Source: Takakia lepidozioides | Taxonomy: Eukaryota; Streptophyta; Takakiopsida; Takakiales; Takakiaceae | NCBI GenBank assembly: GCA_030704615.1 | Contig: CM060733.1 | Span: 53,010,001 to 53,074,000, forward strand | Length of the DNA: 64,000 nt | Direction of reading: 5' to 3' | Shown: positions 32,897 to 44,417 of the stretch, one piece after another | Layout: each line of letters starts with the position of its first letter | Position numbering within the stretch: the stretch's first letter is position 1 | The notes under the pieces: model-generated | What the model was told of the DNA's origin: nothing | Seen by the model: only the letters and a program-made list of their open reading frames with translations | Database searches by the model: none | Translations under genes and position numbers: made by a program

Positions 32897-35389
32897 CTAG
32901 AAGTAATCTATTCTCAGCTCAGCATGTGTTTCCTTAATTCTGGGATGCAACTTGTCATCTACAACGAAGGTGTGCACCCTGTTGCCAACCTCAATACAGC
33001 AGCGACCTGGCTCCTTTCTAACCCCTCTGACCTTCATCATTCTTCTCACCTTTGCAGTATCATCCCACCTGCCAGCTGCAGCATAGCACATTGCCATGGA
33101 TTCTGCAGGCACAAAGCAAGGCCTTCCACACCACATACCCGAAGGTTCTTGACTATGTGGATAGATGTCCCAGGGGTGGTGCTAATAAGCCCAAAACCAA
33201 TGGCCAGCCTTTCACTGTGGTGGTAGAGTGCATGTTCCTTCATTTGCTGATCCACATAACGCAAAACAAAGGCGTGTGTCAGGCAGATATCCTGTCTCCT
33301 TCATCTGCCGAGTCAATTTCGCCAACTCAGCAGAGATCTCTTCCATTTGTGGGTGTGATCTATCTTCTACAATGAATGTATGTATCCAACTTTTTACCTC
33401 AATCCAGCTGCACGCTGTCTCCTTTTTCACACCCCTCCTCCATCGTTTTTCTTACTTTTGTTACATCATCCCACCTGCCAGCTAAAGCATAGACATTTGA
33501 AAGGAGCACATGCACTGCAGCATTTTTTTTTTCCAACTTCCAGACACATTCTGCCAAATGTTCTGCTAGCTCCACATTACCATGGATTCTGCAGGCACCA
33601 AGCAAGGCCCCAACACTGAAGCCCCTGGTTCAAATGGAATTGTGTTCATAAAGTCCTTTGCCTGATCCAAGAGCCCAGCTCGGCCAAGAAGGTCTACCAT
33701 GCAACCATAGTGCTCTTCTGTTGGTATGATGCAGTGATCTCTAGTCATAGAAAGGAAGTAATGATGGCCTTCATCCACTAGACCCACATGGCTGCATGCA
33801 GAGAGAACACCAATGAAGGTGATGCTGTCTGGCTTCACCCCTTCCCGTTGCATCTGTTCAAAAAGTTGGAGTGCATCCTTGCCATGCCCATTCTGAGCAC
33901 AACCCGTGATCATCGCAGTCCATGAGACTGTGCTATGCTCAAGAATTTTGTCAAACACCTCCCTTGCATCTCGCAGACTCCCACACTTGGCATACATGTC
34001 AATCAGAGCAGTCCCCACACAGACATCTGATTCAGATCCAGATTTGAGGATATTGTCATGAACCTTCTTGCCCTCCTCCAGAGCTGCCAGGCGGCCGCAT
34101 GCATTGAGGATGAGAATAAAAGTGACCTTGTTAGGCTTCACGCCTTCTAGTCGCATTTGACCAAACAATTCAAATGACTCCGCACCAAGCCCATGCTCAT
34201 CAGATCCTGCAATCATCGAGTTCCAAGAGATGACATCACGTTCAGGCATTTTCAAGAACACTTGGCGTGCATCCAGTAGGGTCCCGCACTTGCAATACAT
34301 GCTGACAAGGGCGTTCCCCACTCGAACATCTGCCTCAAATCCAGCTTTGATGATGGCTTCATGGACCCACTTGCCCTGTTCGAGAGCTACTTGAGTGGCA
34401 CATGCATTGAGGATGCTCATGAAAGTGACCTTGTTGGGCTTTGTGCCTTCCTGTTGCATTTGCTGAAAATGGTCGAATGCCTCTTCAACATGCCCGGTAT
34501 GAGCAAGTCCTGCAATCATTGCGTTCCATGAGACCACATTTCGTTGAGGCATTTTGAAGACCACTTGGCAATCATCGCATTCCATGAGACAACATTTCGA
34601 TTACTCATTTTGAAGAACACTTCGCGCGCATTCACCACACTTCCGCACTTGCAGTACATGCTGATGAGGGCAGTCCCTACTCGGACATCTGCCTCAAATC
34701 GCGCTTTGATGATCCCCCCATGGAGCCGCCTTCCATGTTCTAGCTCTGCTGGGGTCCCACATGCCTTCAGAATGCTTATGAACATGATCTTCTTTGCCTT
34801 CACCCCTTCTCGTTGCATTTGTTCAAAGAGTGCAAATGCTCCTTCCCCACCGCCTTGTTGGGCTAATCCTGCAATCATCGCGTTCCAGGAGATCACATTC
34901 CGTTGAGGCATTTTGTCGAACACTTGGCGCGCATCCACAACATTCCCACACTTCGTGTACATGCCGACAAGGGTATTTCCCAAGAAGATATCAGGCTTGA
35001 ATCCACTTTTGATGATATGAGCATGGATTTCCTTGCCATCTGCAAGGGATTTAGTCCCAGCACACTCTTGCAACACACAAGCACAGGTATCAGAATATGC
35101 TGGAAAGCCTTGTTCCTCCAGCAAAATTCAAGATGTCCACAACCTTCTTGTATCGTCCGTCCTTGCACAATCTGCTTATATACCCAAGAGCTCCACAATT
35201 TTGGGCTACTTCCCCCTCTCGTCTGTGCCTTCGCTCAGAAGTCGTGATGATGGTGGCCGTGGCAACAGTGATGACCGTACCCCGACACCGACGCCCAACA
35301 AGCAACTCGGTCTGACTGCTGCAGAATTGGAACTCCACAACCTTGCTTGGTAACAAAATGTGTCTGGAGACCATTGTCATGGGCTCCAA
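32897..35389 (-). pseudogene. PPR-DYW protein gene, multiply broken
   Basis: Pentatricopeptide repeats of the PLS type run across three frames. N-terminal piece: ALGYISRLCKDGRYKKVVDI, shifted by one base near 35115. Then 34516-35124: HAHIIKSGFKPDIFLGNTLV, MYTKCGNVVDARQVFDKM. Then 33566-34585 with five or more repeats and HYGCMVDLLGRAGLLDQA. The E domain (GACRIHGNVELAEHLAE) lies in yet another frame from 33605, E+ has WIEVKSWIHTFIVEDRSHPQ, and DYW starts HHSERLAIGFGL and stops at VKNLRVCG. From there a second, diverged copy of the E/E+ tail follows (AGRWDDTAKVRRMMKVRG, CIEVGNRVHTFVVDDKLHP). The HxE...CxxCH deaminase core is missing. Such proteins edit C to U in organelle RNA; this copy cannot. 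Confidence 0.9.
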
Positions 35390-35473
35390 GGAATCTGTGT
35401 CGGGAGGTAGTAGCTTCTCTTGTGGACATTGCAGTCAGATGCAATGTGTAGCGACCGTGTCCATGTGATCACT

Positions 35474-36600
35474 TCAGAGAGCTCCGTGTCTGTGGGAGCG
35501 ACTCAGACTGTGAGGCCCATTACCAACATATCTCCATCTCCACCTCTCCTGCTTTGGTGGGATTTTGTCTACTACTGTAGTGGGACCTCTTCCAGAAGCC
35601 GTGGTCATGGTTGAGGTGCCTGATTTTATCAACTGTGCCGCTGCAGCTGTTGCCTTTAGTTGACCATCTACCCATGCAGGCTTCTTGTAGCCATCCTTCC
35701 ACAGGGAATCATAGCTAATCTTGTGCTTGAAATCTGGCCCTCTTGGATGAATCTGGACCCACACTCTATCCCTGCTCCTTCAGCTATCCAAGCCCCTGCA
35801 CAAATCATGCATACATCCTTGCCTTGATGCTAGCAGCTGACAATGACAGCCTAGATTTGTGCTAGGAAACACCCAACTCAGCTTATCACACTAGTTCCTT
35901 TGCTGAATTGCGTCTGTTACTCTCTGTAATCTAACAGGCATTCACCTTTTTGCCTCGGTTGTCCCACCATTGACTGGGGTCAGAAAAGTATTCATTCCAC
36001 AGCTTCTCCTCATCTCGGTTATCTGTTTTTGGATCTTTTCCTGCTGCCACATCGGCAGTAACTTGTCAAAGTCACTCCAAACCACCAGAGATCCACCCAA
36101 CGAGCTAACTTACAGAATTCGATATGCAAATTCAGGGCCGAGTCTGATGAGAGGGCAAAACAGGCTGAAATAGGTTGAAGAAGAAGGTGCCCTCACCACA
36201 TTGTCCTTGACCTTGTGTCATGAACCATGGAGGATTTGACCGACCATCAACCCAAAAGGACCTCTTGGTGCTGCTTGTGTCTGTAGTCAGGTAATGTCGG
36301 ATTGGGCTGTGAGAACGACCACGGTGCAGCTGAGCAGGCACAGATTGTAACACGGCCTGCTAAGACCAAGCTGACTCTCCCAAGAACCTTGTAAACATCA
36401 GGAAGAATACCAAATCATGGTACTAACAGGAGCCAAGAGCCCCCATTTGCAGGATGGACAAACTCCTTCACGTACATTAAGAAAAAGCCACACTTTGCGA
36501 TTGCGGTTGTCCCACCATCGTGAAGGATCTTTAAAAAACTCATGCCAGCTCTGCTCCGTCCTCCAAGGTAGAGGTTTCTGCTCGAAAATCCGACAGCATC
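35474..36600 (-). pseudogene. OSB-type organellar single-stranded DNA-binding gene, partial
   Basis: The PDF motif of the plant OSB family appears twice, each time split by an intron. First copy: WHEFFKDPSRWWDNRNRK ending at about 36494 before GTGTGG, then about 36209-36306 with NPTLPDYRHK. Second copy: WNEYFSDPSQWWDNRGKK ending at 35946 before GTGAAT, then 35474-35752 with RGPDFKHKISYDSLWKDGY and PAWVDGQL. OSB proteins bind single-stranded DNA in mitochondria or plastids and limit illegitimate recombination. The exon at 36209-36306 needs a one-base shift within QEVL/FWVDGR, so this is a damaged gene or has a sequence error. The N-terminal OB-fold was not found, so the gene may be 5'-truncated. 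Confidence 0.7.
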
Positions 36601-36679
36601 AAAATTTTGACACGGTCCTTTACTGAGGGGTGCTAGTGAGCTTTCAGCAACATTCATGCAAGTTGTTTTGGGCTCCATT

Positions 36680-37225
36680 GGGCTCTACACGATGAGGAAC
36701 AACGACCACGCCTAGAGCAAGGAAGGGAGCTGTATGGCGTAAGCTCGTGAGCTCTGACTCTCTTGGCCTCGACGACAAACAAAACTCGGCACCAAACTCC
36801 TTTCACCCCCATTTTCATGGTCCTGGCAGTTTGGTCCCGTGTTTTTTTCTAGTCGTACCGCTTGATCCCGTGTTTTGAGTTTCATGCCGAGTTTTGGCCA
36901 AACTCGGGGTTCCCATGCCGAGGTTGGGACCCTTTACGGATAACTCTAATATATCTGGAGCAAATCCAGCACATGGATTAGAAAAATCATTTAGTGCTGA
37001 TATTAGATTGCAGGAGAAGAATGGTCAGTTCTGAGATTATGTATTAGGAAAAGTCTGGGAACGAGTATTTGATGTTGGAAACCACTGTATTAAATGCCCC
37101 CCAGATATACACGAGGGAGGTCAATCGTGCAGGGCGGGTTCTCTATCTAGGCAGGGACTGCTACTTCTAAAGAGTAGAGGTGCATTTTTCTTTGCATTTT
37201 CGGGGAGAGAGAGGAGGAGAGAGTG
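36680..37225. other. Gene-free stretch between divergent genes
   Basis: It lies between the OSB-like gene (minus) and FKBP (plus) and should hold at least the FKBP promoter. The words TTTGGTCCCGTGTTTT and TTGATCCCGTGTTTT occur near 36830 and 36863, and ACTCGG words are repeated. No other signal was seen. Confidence 0.4.
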
Positions 37226-39511
37226 ATGGGTTGTGGTAAGGGCAAGTACATTGCGCCCCTTGCGGTCCTCCTGCTATGCTTTGTGCTCATGCCAGGTTCG
37301 CATCCCCGCTCCGCTTTCCTGTTCATTGTGCTTTCTCGGATTTTGTCTTGAATTGAATTGGTAATGTCATCCATGCTCTCCTTTTACTCCCTTCCCTCTT
37401 TTCTGCTCCCACTCCACCACGTCCCTCGTTTTGTGAAGTGTTGGATGATGGGATTGTCGTACTGCAGTGGATGCAAAGGTGGAGAAGGACGTGACCGAAC
37501 TCCAGATCGGGGTGAAGGTAGGCTACACCATGACCGTGTTTTCTGTTGAAGATTCATGTCTCTCTGGTGGTCTTGCGATTCATGATTGGGGCTAGAAAGT
37601 GGGCAGATTTCTGCATTCTGTGCTATACGTACTTCGGAGCACCGTTTTGCGCTTTTGCACCTTTCGTGAGGATGTAGAATAAGGACTTTTCGAGTTTCGA
37701 AAGATTGAGGGAATGTCAGAGCAATCGTAGATTGCTTCTGGATCTCATAATCGTTTGTTTTTTAAGCTTTTGAACGCAAAATGGATTATAGACTTAGATT
37801 TCATATGTTTTTGGCTGATTGAGTTCATATCTAGATGCCCCTCGTGCCCGACATGCACTTGCAACTATGTCTGCTCCGTGCTTTTGGGTGCAGCACTTCC
37901 AGATTCGTCCTTAGGGGTTCTCAGTATTGTCAAGGCTGGTGGCAGGTTGACTCTTCAAATGGGCAATGTGTACATCGATTTTCACCCTGTTGATCCCTGC
38001 CCCAGGTCTTCATGTAGAAACCTATCTAGGGTACACAAAATGTTAGGGGTGATTTGCCTGAAGGGCCGGGCCTTCATGCATGTGAGTTGTAATGTCAAAA
38101 TGGATCTGTAACAATACCCTGACGGTAATGATGAGATGGGTGAGTATGGAGTCTTCTGAGGATAAAGAATTTTAAATCTATTCATTCAATTGTGGACTAT
38201 GTGCAGTACAAGCCCAAAACATGTGAGCTACAAGCACATAAGGGAGACAAAGTGAAGGTGCACTATCGGGTAAGTTTTGTGCACACTATGTTAGTGCCAT
38301 TCTTGATTTCGCTGATACACCTATCTGCTAATGTTTTGTTCGGGAGTCTCTTGGGCCTCGTCTAGCAAGTGGTCACTGCATTCTACAATGAGTCAGCTAT
38401 TGTTCTGTTGGACTTTGTCTTCAGCATCCCTCTAGGCAGTTGGGATGCATATTCTCTGGCTGTTTCAAACACATCTACTAAAGCCTCCTGTTAGTTGACT
38501 CTTTTCAGTCTCCCACTTGCATTCTTCCTCTCTACTGCTGTTTCTCTCCTGTTCTTGCTTCATACTCAAGCACATCCTTGTCATGCATTGGGTTTCCTGA
38601 AAAATGCTCAAGTGATCTTTGTCATCAGTTGCACTGCACGTTGGTTTCTCAGCTGACTTGCCTCCTATCAGTGTGTGCTGACTGTATTGCTTATTTCTGC
38701 AATAGTTGCTCAGCTTGTGCTCGATTTTGTCGGTGTGTTTTGACTCTGAAGGCTGAGCCCAACACATGGGCCTACGTAGTCTGGACCCAGCTTTTGAAAA
38801 ACGAGATGGGTGTTCGCAGGGATCACTCATAGATGGGACTGTGTTTGACGCTAGCTACGATAGGGGTGAGCCTATTGATTTCCAGCTGGGATCCGGCCAA
38901 GTCATAAAAGGTTGGTAATTTCATCCTTGGTATTCTGTGGGGACTGATGGCACAAGAAGGAGACCAGTCAAAAGGGGCATTAGACAACATCAATCTCCTT
39001 CATGTCAAACATGTACCTGATGCTTTTTGCTAGTTCAGATTACCAAGGACTTCACGTTTTAGTGTGCCAAGTCATCTTGTTTGCAACTCGAAACCATCCA
39101 AAGGGATCTTAGTCCCTGATTATGGTGCTAAGAAATGTTGCGGTTGTTTAGGTTGGGACATGGGTATATTAGGGATGTGTGTTGGTGAAAAACGCAAGTT
39201 GAAAATCCCTTCAAAACTTGGTTATGGCACACAAGGATCTCCTCCTAAAATTCCAGGTACGGTCTCATTCTGGACTCTTTCTCCTCTTCTAATTACTGAA
39301 ACTAACCTCAATTTGTAAGCAAGCATACTGTTCTAGCAATTTTAGAATGATGCGAGGTAAGTATAATTTCTCTCAAGGTATCTTCCACCGAAAAGTGTTT
39401 TAAGAATACGGGATATATTGTGTTGCAGGTGGGGCAACTCTCATCTTTGACACGGAGCTTGTAGCTGTCAATGGGAAGACAGGCGGCAGTGATGGCAATG
39501 GTGAACTCTAG
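37226..39511 (+). CDS. FKBP15-type peptidyl-prolyl isomerase of the secretory pathway, 6 exons
   Basis: Exons 37226-37295, 37468-37517, 38207-38269, 38820-38910, 39152-39256 and 39429-39511, all with GT-AG borders and matching phases, give 153 residues. Residues 1-26 are a signal peptide ([17 protein letters not shown]). The FK506-binding domain follows: [78 protein letters not shown] and [15 protein letters not shown]. The pocket residues (Tyr, Phe, Asp, Ile, Trp, Tyr) are present. The protein ends NGEL where flowering-plant FKBP15 proteins end NDEL, so it may be held in the ER less efficiently. It would speed proline isomerisation during folding in the ER lumen. A decayed copy lies at 41090-42700. 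Confidence 0.92.
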
Positions 39512-40674
39512 AGTGACATTCACTCTCTTCAATTGTTTTTGCTCCTGGGCCAGTGGTTATTGCAAGGCAGAATCATAGGCCAATCTTCCAGGATTTCTGA
39601 GTACATCAGACTTTTTCACAAGTTGAACTACTATTTGTGATGCACTGCATTTCATCCCCACAATATGTCTCGTCTTGCATACTCTGAGTGTGCAAAGTTT
39701 TCAGGCGTATTCCCTTAGAAATCTGGTATCATGGCTGAAGGGTGCCTGTTGTGTGAAGAGAATTGAGGAGGGGTCTCTGAGATCTGGCAGAGACAAGAGA
39801 GTAAGGAAAAGATGAAACTTTAAAAAGTTATCCTTGTAGACTCTAGGGATGGGGAAGAAGAGAATCCGAGGAAAATCCTCAAAAAGATAGGGGACTAAGA
39901 ACCTACGTGTAGATGAGTCACCATAATTAATGCCTCATGCAGATAGCCTCCCACACACATTCTTATTCTATATAGCAGACCAGCAGTCCCAGTCTATTTT
40001 CTCACAATTTTAACTCCCTAAGTCGAGATTGCTGACCCTTGAAGGACCCAAAACCCTAGTAAGGGAAAGAGAGATGCACTGAGAAGTAAGAGAGAATGGG
40101 TTTGGCTCGATAATCCTAAAGGGCCACTTTCCCTGTACATAAGCTGTATAGTGACACTTTGTACATAACCCCACTTTTCATAAAGCCTTCTGCAGTATAA
40201 AAAGTACTTGCTGTGTCATCACTGGAAGTCTTCATGTATGACAGGAGGTTGTGTAACCTCAGGGAGGATTTGTTTGTGTGACCTCAGGGAGGATTGGTCT
40301 TCAAGGGCAAAAGCTGAAAAGCAAAAACAAGGCACATCAAAAACCCAGGTGCTGTCGGTGCTGGAAGGCATTCCCAGCTGCGCATGTAGACGACAACGTC
40401 ACGCCTGACTCATTCTAAAAAACTATTCACATTCCAAACCGCTAAGCTCCCAGTGAACTTATAATCCTCATATCAGGGATCAGGCAGGAGCGGTGGGCTC
40501 GCCCAACAAGCTCTGCCAGGACCTTACCCGAAAAGGACAGGGTTCGGCCATTCCATGGTGCTCTGAAGATTTTCTCATTGCAGCCCTGCATCGCTCCAGT
40601 AGACTCTGGTTTCATGGTTTTGTTTCAATTTGCAAGGCTTACATTACCGTTAGCGAGGTGTGCTTCTGCGTTAG
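39512..40674. other. Downstream flank of FKBP, part of a duplicated block
   Basis: The first 480 bp (to about 39990) match 42700-43290 (GATGCACTGCAT, GAATTGAGGAGG, AGATCTGGCAG). The rest, to 40674, has no match and no supported gene apart from a possible intron or leader before the IscA exon. Confidence 0.6.
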
Positions 40675-40823
40675 ACGGCTGCAGTCAGACGTCAAGCGCT
40701 CTCTCTCAGATGCTGCGGCCAACCGGATCCGGGAACTTCTAGATGCGAGGCAGAAAGAATTTCTGCGCTTGGGCGTCAAAGTTCGTGGTTGCAATGGCCT
40801 CACCTACACTCTGAACTACGCTG
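40675..40823 (+). pseudogene. Single exon of an IscA-type iron-sulfur assembly protein
   Basis: After an AG at 40674, the frame reads RSLSDAAANRIRELLDARQK then FLRLGVKVRGCNGLTYTLNY. It ends at a GTATCA donor. This is the N-terminal half of an A-type Fe-S carrier, with the first of its three cluster-binding Cys (GCNG). The second half with CGCG was not found before the FKBP copy starts at about 41090, nor after it. A-type proteins pass Fe-S clusters to mitochondrial targets. The exon is clean, so the loss is recent or the rest lies outside recognisable range. Confidence 0.75.
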
Positions 40824-41089
40824 GTATCACCCTATATTGCCCTTTCTCTATAACTATACTCCTCTCGTGCAAGATCCTTGACGTAGAGCTTAAACAGTGA
40901 TGTCACTCGGTACACGGCCAACTAATCTGGTGAAAGGAGTGAGAGGGAGTTCAATTTCTCTAGGTAGTCTGCCATGAGAACAAAGAGAGAGGAAATTGGG
41001 AGGGAGCTAACTCACAATTTACCAGATCCATGTCGTATCATTGCACCATAATACAACATGCTGTCATGACATGAATGATGAATCGGGGA

Positions 41090-42700
41090 TGCCCGATGAA
41101 TCCCCGCTCCACTTCCCTGTTCCTTGTGCGTACTTGGACTTTTTGTCTTGGATTGATTTTAGTAATGTCATCCAAGCTCTCCTATTTACTCCCTTTCCTC
41201 TTTTCTGCTCCCACTCCACCATTTCAGATGTGGGTTCCTCGTTTTGTGGAGTGGTGGATGATGGGATTGTCGCACTGCAGTGGAATGGAAAGGTGGAGAA
41301 GGACGTGACCGAACTACAGATCGGGGTGAAGGTAGGCTGCACCATGACTATGTTTTGAATCCGATTCCTTTCTCTTATTCTCTGGGTTGGTCTTGTGATT
41401 CATGGTTAGGGCTATGAAGTGGGCAGATCCTTGTCATACGTACTTAGAAGCACCGTTCTTGTGCACAAGAAATTTCACAAGAGATTCTTTCATACTCACC
41501 CATCTCTTCATTAAAGTCATAGTATTGTCGCAAAACTTGAAGTTTGACGTTTCTTGTGCACAAGAATAATGCTTGTAATGCACATAGCCCACAATAAGAA
41601 CAGAAGAATTTTATGTTCTTGCGCTGTTCTTGTTCTTTGAATTGTGAGCTATGTGCAGTACAAGTCCAAACCATGTGAGCTACAAGCACGTAAGGGACAC
41701 AAAGTGAAGGTGCGCTATCGGTTAAGTTTTGTGCACACTGTGTTACTTTCATTCTTGGTTTTGCTTGGTAATATTTGTTGATGTTTTGTTCGGGGTTCCT
41801 CATTGGTAGTTCTATCAGACTTTGTCTTCAGTTTCTCTCTGCAGGTGGGATGCAAATTCTCTGGCTATTTCAAACACCTCTCCTGTTTTTGTTTCGTACT
41901 CAAGCACATCCTTGTCACACTTCTGGGCTCCCTGGAAAATGCTCAAGTGATCTTTGTCATCAGTTGCACTGCACAGCCCAGCAAGACTTGCCTCTTAGCA
42001 GTACTGAATCGCTTATTTCTGCAATTATTGCTCAGGTTTGGCCTTGACTTTGCTTGTGTTTTGACTCTGAAGGCTGAACTCACCACATGGACCTACATAC
42101 TTGGACCCAGCTTTTGAAAATAAGATGAGTGTTGGCAGGTGTCACTCTAGATGGGACTGTGTTTGACATTATCTATGATAGGGGTGAACCTATTGATTTC
42201 CAGCTGAGATCCAGCCAAGTCAGAAAAGGTTTGTAAGCATATCCTTGGTATTCTGTGGGGGCAAGGTTTACCAACTCATGGCACAAGAGGGAGACCAGTC
42301 AAAAGGGCATTAGACAACATCAATCTCCTTCATGTCAAACATGCACCTGATGCTTTTTGCAGTCTCTGATTGTGGTGCGCAATTGAAAATCCTGTCCAAA
42401 CGTGGCTATGGCACACAAGGATCTCCTCTTAAACGTCCAGGTATGGTCTTCTGGACTTTTTCTCCTCTTCTAATTACCAGAGACTAACCTGAATTTGTAT
42501 TGCAAGCATGGTTTTGTAGCAATTTTAGAATGATGCGAGGTAAGTATATTTTCTCATGTCTACCACTGAAAAATGTTTCGAGTATACATGATATACTGCA
42601 TTGCAGGTGGGCAAGTCTCATCTTTGACACGGAGCTTATAGCTGTCAAGGGCGGCAGTAATGGCAATAGCGAACTCGAGAGTGACATTCACTGTCTTCAT
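41090..42700 (+). pseudogene. Decayed tandem copy of the FKBP15-type gene
   Basis: Introns and exons line up with 37300-39511. There is no first exon: similarity starts inside intron 1. Exon 2 (41281-41331) has one extra base after its start. The donor of exon 3 (after 41723) is TTAAG instead of GTAAG. Exon 4 ([18 protein letters not shown]) is open but has lost the glycines of LGSGQ. Exon 5 lacks its first half (WDMG to GEKRK). Exon 6 is shifted. It can make no signal peptide or complete domain. Confidence 0.92.
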
Positions 42701-43607
42701 TGTTGTTTTTACTCCTGGGCCAGTAGTTATTACAAGCTTTTGAGATTTCTGAGTACATCAGACTTTTTGTGCAAGTTCAACTAGTTGTGATGCACTGCAT
42801 CTCATCCCTCCACAATGTCTCTTGCATACTCTATTGAGTGTGCAAACTTTTCTGCCCTATTGCCTTAGAAATCAGAATTGTGAGGTGTGTTGAAGACTAG
42901 TTGAGTTGCCTAAGAGAGCTCTGTTGGAATGTAAGTTTATCTGGGTAGCATGGCTGAGGAGTGCCTTTTGCGCAAGAGAATTGAGGAGGGCTCTCTAAGA
43001 TCTGGCAGGCAAGAGGTCCTTGTGGAACTTCCCCAATGCACAGGCTTCTTAACTCCCAGTATCCAGCGACTCCATATTGCTCTTCATCCCAACGTCGACC
43101 ATGAATAGAACTATTAATGCAAGGAAAAGATGAAGTTACAAAGAATTATCGCTGTACACTAAACGGGATGGGAAAGAGAGAGACATAGAGAAGAAGAGGT
43201 ACTGGGCTGCAAGAAACTAAGGAGTGGACTAATCACCAAAATTGAGTGCCTCACGCAGACAGCCTGCTACACATTCTTTGTATATACCACAAACGAGTGT
43301 CGTCCTTTTTAAGTCCATCGATTTCAGCCCCTCTTTCTCGCTCTGAAGGCTACGGCAAACCACGTCTTACGAGTACATCCTGGATACTACCCGCGGACCC
43401 TGGATACTACCCGACCCTGGATAGGTGTTAGTCAGTCACCTCTATAAAGTGGTAACCCTCTCTGTTTGTTAGATTTTACCTAGGGCTCACTAAACCTCTA
43501 GCTTGCAGGTGCTGTGCCGATGAGTGATACTCTTCGATTCCGCCTTTCCTCTGTCTCTTGATGCTTGCGCCTGGTTTCCTCCTTTCGATTTGATAACGGG
43601 GAAAATT
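42701..43607. other. Duplicated flank and leader of the YLMG gene
   Basis: 42701-43290 repeats the FKBP downstream flank. 43291-43607 has a short direct repeat, TGGATACTACCCG twice near 43380-43410, and should include the promoter and 5' leader of the next gene. Confidence 0.5.
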
Positions 43608-44417
43608 ATGCGTTCCCTATCTGCCTCCACGATGTCTTTTAGAATGGAGGGGATAATGCCTGTGAGAAGCAGCTTTGAGGCCTATCGACGTCCCCAATTG
43701 TGCTGTTTGCAATCCAGCGCGTGCATTTCTTGTATCTCAAAGGGAATCCTACCAGCTTCTCTTATGGCTTCTTCTCCACAATTTTTGTCTCTGGGACTAT
43801 TGACCAGTAAGCTTCCCAGTAGAAGGCATACGACTACTTGCAGGGTTAGTCCCCTGCAGGCCATGGTGGAGGCCCCACATCCGAACCCTAGAGTGGCTTC
43901 GACTGGTGATGGATTCATTACTGCCGCTGCAGCAGTTCTCTCGAGAACCATGGTGACGGTAGCCATCGTCTGTGAAGCACTGGTGCGAGCTGCAGGGATC
44001 TTGGGAGAAACCCTAACTACCACAAGACTCCCAGGAAATTCGAAAACGAAAGAAGAGATGGAACTTGTTGCCGTCTTAAAGGGGAGACTCATGTGTGCAG
44101 CGGCCCCTCTCTTTTTTGCAGCTGTAAGTCAAACAGGGGCTGTGAATACACCTCTTACTGTGGTGGCCAGTGGCATGGCCAAGTGGTTGGAGCTTTACAG
44201 TGGAGTTCTCATGGTGCGCGTGCTTCTAAGTTGGTTTCCAAACATACCATGGGAGCGGCAGCCACTTCAAGCCATTCGTGATATGTGTGACCCATACTTG
44301 AACCTCTTTAGGAACATTGTCCCCCCCCTTTTCAACGCCCTTGATCTTAGTCCGATGCTAGCCTTCATGGTTCTGGGGGTGTTGACTTCAATTTTGAATA
44401 CCACTGTGCAAGGATAA
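43608..44417 (+). CDS. YLMG/YGGT family plastid membrane protein
   Basis: An intronless frame of 269 residues from ATG 43608; the open frame reaches back to 43524 but there only by a GTG. Residues 1 to about 85 are rich in Ser and Arg with few acids, as in a plastid transit peptide (SRRHTTTCRVSPLQAM). The YGGT domain is at the end: YSGVLMVRVLLSWFPNIPW, MCDPYLNLFRNIVPP and LSPMLAFMVLGVLTSIL, with two membrane segments. Plant YLMG proteins act in thylakoid or envelope membranes and affect nucleoid distribution and cytochrome b6f biogenesis. Bacterial relatives lie next to division genes. The length fits the family. Confidence 0.88.
   Translation: MRSLSASTMSFRMEGIMPVRSSFEAYRRPQLCCLQSSACISCISKGILPASLMASSPQFLSLGLLTSKLPSRRHTTTCRVSPLQAMVEAPHPNPRVASTGDGFITAAAAVLSRTMVTVAIVCEALVRAAGILGETLTTTRLPGNSKTKEEMELVAVLKGRLMCAAAPLFFAAVSQTGAVNTPLTVVASGMAKWLELYSGVLMVRVLLSWFPNIPWERQPLQAIRDMCDPYLNLFRNIVPPLFNALDLSPMLAFMVLGVLTSILNTTVQG

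Noticed and set aside
43524-43607. Longer N-terminus for the YLMG protein
   Set aside because: It would need a GTG start; the first in-frame ATG is at 43608 and is followed by a good transit peptide.
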